In this document: one piece after another, positions 62,405 through 64,000 of the stretch
Layout: every line of letters begins with the position of its first letter
How positions within the stretch are numbered: the stretch's first letter is position 1
Assembly: GCF_040112705.1 (NCBI RefSeq)
Contig: NZ_CP157804.1
Coordinates: 2,784,001-2,848,000, forward strand
DNA from: Flagellimonas sp. MMG031
GTDB lineage: Bacteria; Bacteroidota; Bacteroidia; Flavobacteriales; Flavobacteriaceae
DNA length: 64,000 nucleotides
Reading direction: 5' to 3'
Notes under the pieces: generated by a model
Told to the model about the DNA's origin: nothing
The model's database searches: none
What the model saw: the letters and a program-made list of their open reading frames with translations, nothing else
Translations under genes and position numbers: made by a program

Positions 62405-63898
62405 ATGAAAAAGTGTTTCTTCCTGTTTTTGGGGCTATCCCTGTTTGTTTTATCCTGTAGTAACGATGATGATGGCATCCAAAACGGACCTACCCCGAAT
62501 CCCAACCCAAGTGCCAATGTAATTGCACAAGATTTTATGTGGCAAGCCATGAACCTCTGGTATTTCTGGCAGGGCGATGTCGCCGACCTCGCCGACGACC
62601 GATTTGCTACCGATGCAGAGTACACGGCTTTTTTGGAATCATATAATGATCCAGAAATCTTTTATTATACCATCTGTAACAATCATCGAGAAATAGTAGG
62701 AACTCAAGCAGCAACTGATCGTTTCAGTTCTGAAAACGAAAACTACAAGGATTTGGTGAATAGTCTTTCCGGCATCTCCCAAAGTAACGGGGTGGAATTT
62801 GGATTGGGGCTTATAGGCGACACCAATAATGTTTTTGGTTTTGTACAATATATTTGGCCCGATTCTGATGCATCTACCAAAAATATATCCCGTGGGGAGT
62901 TCTTTACCCGTGTGGATGGAGTGCAATTGACGACAGGGAATTATATTGAATTGTTGTTTGGAGACAACAGCACCTACACCCTTGGGATGGCTACGGTTTC
63001 CAACGGTGTTATCTCCGATAGTGCCAAGGAGGTCACCTTGACCAAAATAGAAAACCAAGTGGAAGACCCTATCCTTGTGGCCAAAACCCTGGATGTGAAC
63101 GGAACCAAAGTGGCCTATTTGATGTACAATCGCTTTTTGAGCAGTTTTAATGAGGACTTAAACGATGCCTTTGCCACCTTTAAGGCAGAGGGTGCAACCG
63201 AACTTGTTTTGGACATGCGCTACAATCCAGGAGGCTCTGTGAACACTTCCCGCCTTTTGGCCAGTATGATTTATGGTACCAATACCAGTGATGTGTATAT
63301 TAAACAACAATGGAACGATAAGATACAAGCGCAGTTGTCGGAGGATTTCCTAACCGATTACTTTGCCAACTCCACAGGAAGCAGTCCAATTAACTCCTTG
63401 AATTTAAGTAGGGTTTTTGTCATTGCTACCGAGAGTTCGGCCTCGGCCAGCGAACTGGTCATGAACGGGCTTGCCCCCTATGTAGATGTAATTCACATTG
63501 GAGAAACCACTGCTGGTAAAATCGAGTTCTCAATCACATTGGTAGACGACCCGGGCAACTCCTTTGTTTACAACAGTGACCGTGAAGGTAATATCAATCC
63601 ACAAAACAGTTGGGGATTGCAGCCTTTGGTGGGAATAAATGTAAACGCAGCCGGAAATTCCGATTATATTGACGGTCTGGTTCCCGATATTGCCATCAGT
63701 GAAGATTTGACCGATCTTGGAACTTTGGGAGAAGTATCCGAGCCGTTGTTGGCGCGTGCGCTGGAAGAGATTGCCCCAGGTGTCACCAAAATTGACTTTA
63801 CAGTGGAAATGCCAGCAGATGCGTTTACCACTTCAAGGATCCATACACCTGTAAGGGACCATATGTATTTGGAAAAACCTTTGCAATTGAACAAATAA
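62405..63898 (+). CDS. S41-family (C-terminal-processing-type) peptidase lipoprotein
   Basis: A 497-residue exported protease. Signal LFLGLSLFVLSC with lipobox Cys18, then an acidic Asp/Asn/Pro linker (SNDDDGIQNGPTPNPNPSAN). A small N-terminal domain and a PDZ-like segment are followed by the S41 core: ELVLDMRYNPGGSVNTSRLL, VIATESSASASELVMNGL (catalytic Ser) and IGETTAGK (catalytic Lys). Substrate proteins unknown. The 213-base gap upstream shows only the sigma-operon promoter on the other strand. Strong terminator follows. Confidence 0.93.
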   Translation: MKKCFFLFLGLSLFVLSCSNDDDGIQNGPTPNPNPSANVIAQDFMWQAMNLWYFWQGDVADLADDRFATDAEYTAFLESYNDPEIFYYTICNNHREIVGTQAATDRFSSENENYKDLVNSLSGISQSNGVEFGLGLIGDTNNVFGFVQYIWPDSDASTKNISRGEFFTRVDGVQLTTGNYIELLFGDNSTYTLGMATVSNGVISDSAKEVTLTKIENQVEDPILVAKTLDVNGTKVAYLMYNRFLSSFNEDLNDAFATFKAEGATELVLDMRYNPGGSVNTSRLLASMIYGTNTSDVYIKQQWNDKIQAQLSEDFLTDYFANSTGSSPINSLNLSRVFVIATESSASASELVMNGLAPYVDVIHIGETTAGKIEFSITLVDDPGNSFVYNSDREGNINPQNSWGLQPLVGINVNAAGNSDYIDGLVPDIAISEDLTDLGTLGEVSEPLLARALEEIAPGVTKIDFTVEMPADAFTTSRIHTPVRDHMYLEKPLQLNK

Positions 63899-63925
63899 AA
63901 AAAGCGGCCAGATGGCCGCTTTTCT
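63896..63925. terminator. Intrinsic terminator after the S41 gene
   Basis: AAAGCGGCC-AGAT-GGCCGCTTT followed by T tracts, with A tracts on the other side; it also suits the convergent gene entering from the right edge. Confidence 0.9.
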
Positions 63926-63929
63926 TTTT

Positions 63930-63998
63930 TTAAAGATTGAGGCTAAAGCCCAATCTAAAGTTGCGTCCCCTTGTGGTAAATCCAAGCAATTCCCTATA
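63930..63998 (-). CDS. C-terminus of an outer-membrane beta-barrel (probably TonB-dependent receptor), partial
   Basis: On the minus strand an open frame from the right edge ends at TAA (63932-63930). The visible 22 residues include FTTRGRNFRLGFSLNL, ending in an aromatic-rich last beta strand as in TonB-dependent receptors and other barrels, where this segment inserts in the outer membrane. Only the end is in the window, so ligand and subtype are unknown. The frame ends two bases past the shared terminator arm. Confidence 0.65.
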   Translation of the reverse strand, partial: YRELLGFTTRGRNFRLGFSLNL

Positions 63999-64000
63999 AT

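Overview
This 64 kb window is ordinary chromosome of a Bacteroidota bacterium, almost certainly a marine Flavobacteriaceae of the Muricauda/Allomuricauda/Flagellimonas kind. That placement is inferred from gene content and signals. Genes are preceded by the Bacteroidota -7 element TAnnTTTG rather than by Shine-Dalgarno sequences. Several proteins belong to families largely confined to this phylum (DUF4249, DUF4252, DUF4294, a 482-residue GAPDH, a phosphatase-dehydrogenase SerA). There are no rRNA or tRNA genes, no insertion sequences, no CRISPR array and no phage genes.

Layout. 1-1022: end of a 5'-nucleotidase pair. 1023-2110: about 1.1 kb of degenerate non-coding repeats. 2111-5791: minus-strand ligA/prmC/acetyltransferase operon, with a palindromic repeat element inside prmC. 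5811-8948: ribD, HAD phosphatase, EamA transporter, YigZ. 9027-12257: thioesterase, dnaA, LMW phosphatase, methyltransferase. 12305-15445: cell-wall and lysine genes (lysozyme-like protein, a frameshifted mltG, an acetyltransferase, dapF). 15580-23456: Do-type protease, GAPDH, trmD, rplS, a probable structured RNA, monomeric isocitrate dehydrogenase. 23709-28030: TonB receptor with two DUF4249 lipoproteins. 28038-33862: GntP permease, small membrane protein, DUF4294, M42 peptidase, Nudix, and a hisS with a large AT-rich in-frame insertion. 34002-37221: small conserved genes, the rpsF-rpsR-rplI operon and an orphan LytTR regulator. 37222-44413: priA, DUF2147, YihY, nadC and a cadherin/BspA-like surface lipoprotein. 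44476-50510: a 21-bp-phased triple direct repeat, rlmH, serA fusion, rdgB, DEAD-box helicase. 50586-59913: alpha-amylase-type lipoprotein, TrmH, glutathione peroxidase, sirtuin, purB, MscS. 60054-62191: ECF sigma / putative anti-sigma / two DUF4252 genes. 62405 to the end: S41 peptidase and the C-terminus of an outer-membrane protein.

Most of the window is housekeeping: DNA replication and repair (dnaA, ligA, priA), translation (hisS, trmD, rlmH, prmC, ribosomal proteins), serine, lysine, NAD, riboflavin and purine synthesis, and nucleotide sanitation. The accessory-looking parts are the TonB/DUF4249 locus, the cadherin/BspA-like protein and the ECF/DUF4252 operon.

No complete novel defence or mobile system is visible. 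The most unusual observations are the domain-sized AT-rich insertion in histidyl-tRNA synthetase, a palindromic repeat that has become coding sequence in prmC, the 4-base contraction that splits mltG, a gene-conversion tract between the DUF4249 twins, the 21-bp-phased direct repeats upstream of the surface protein, and the unannotated structured-RNA candidate before the isocitrate dehydrogenase gene. All assignments come from reading the sequence; no database search was run.
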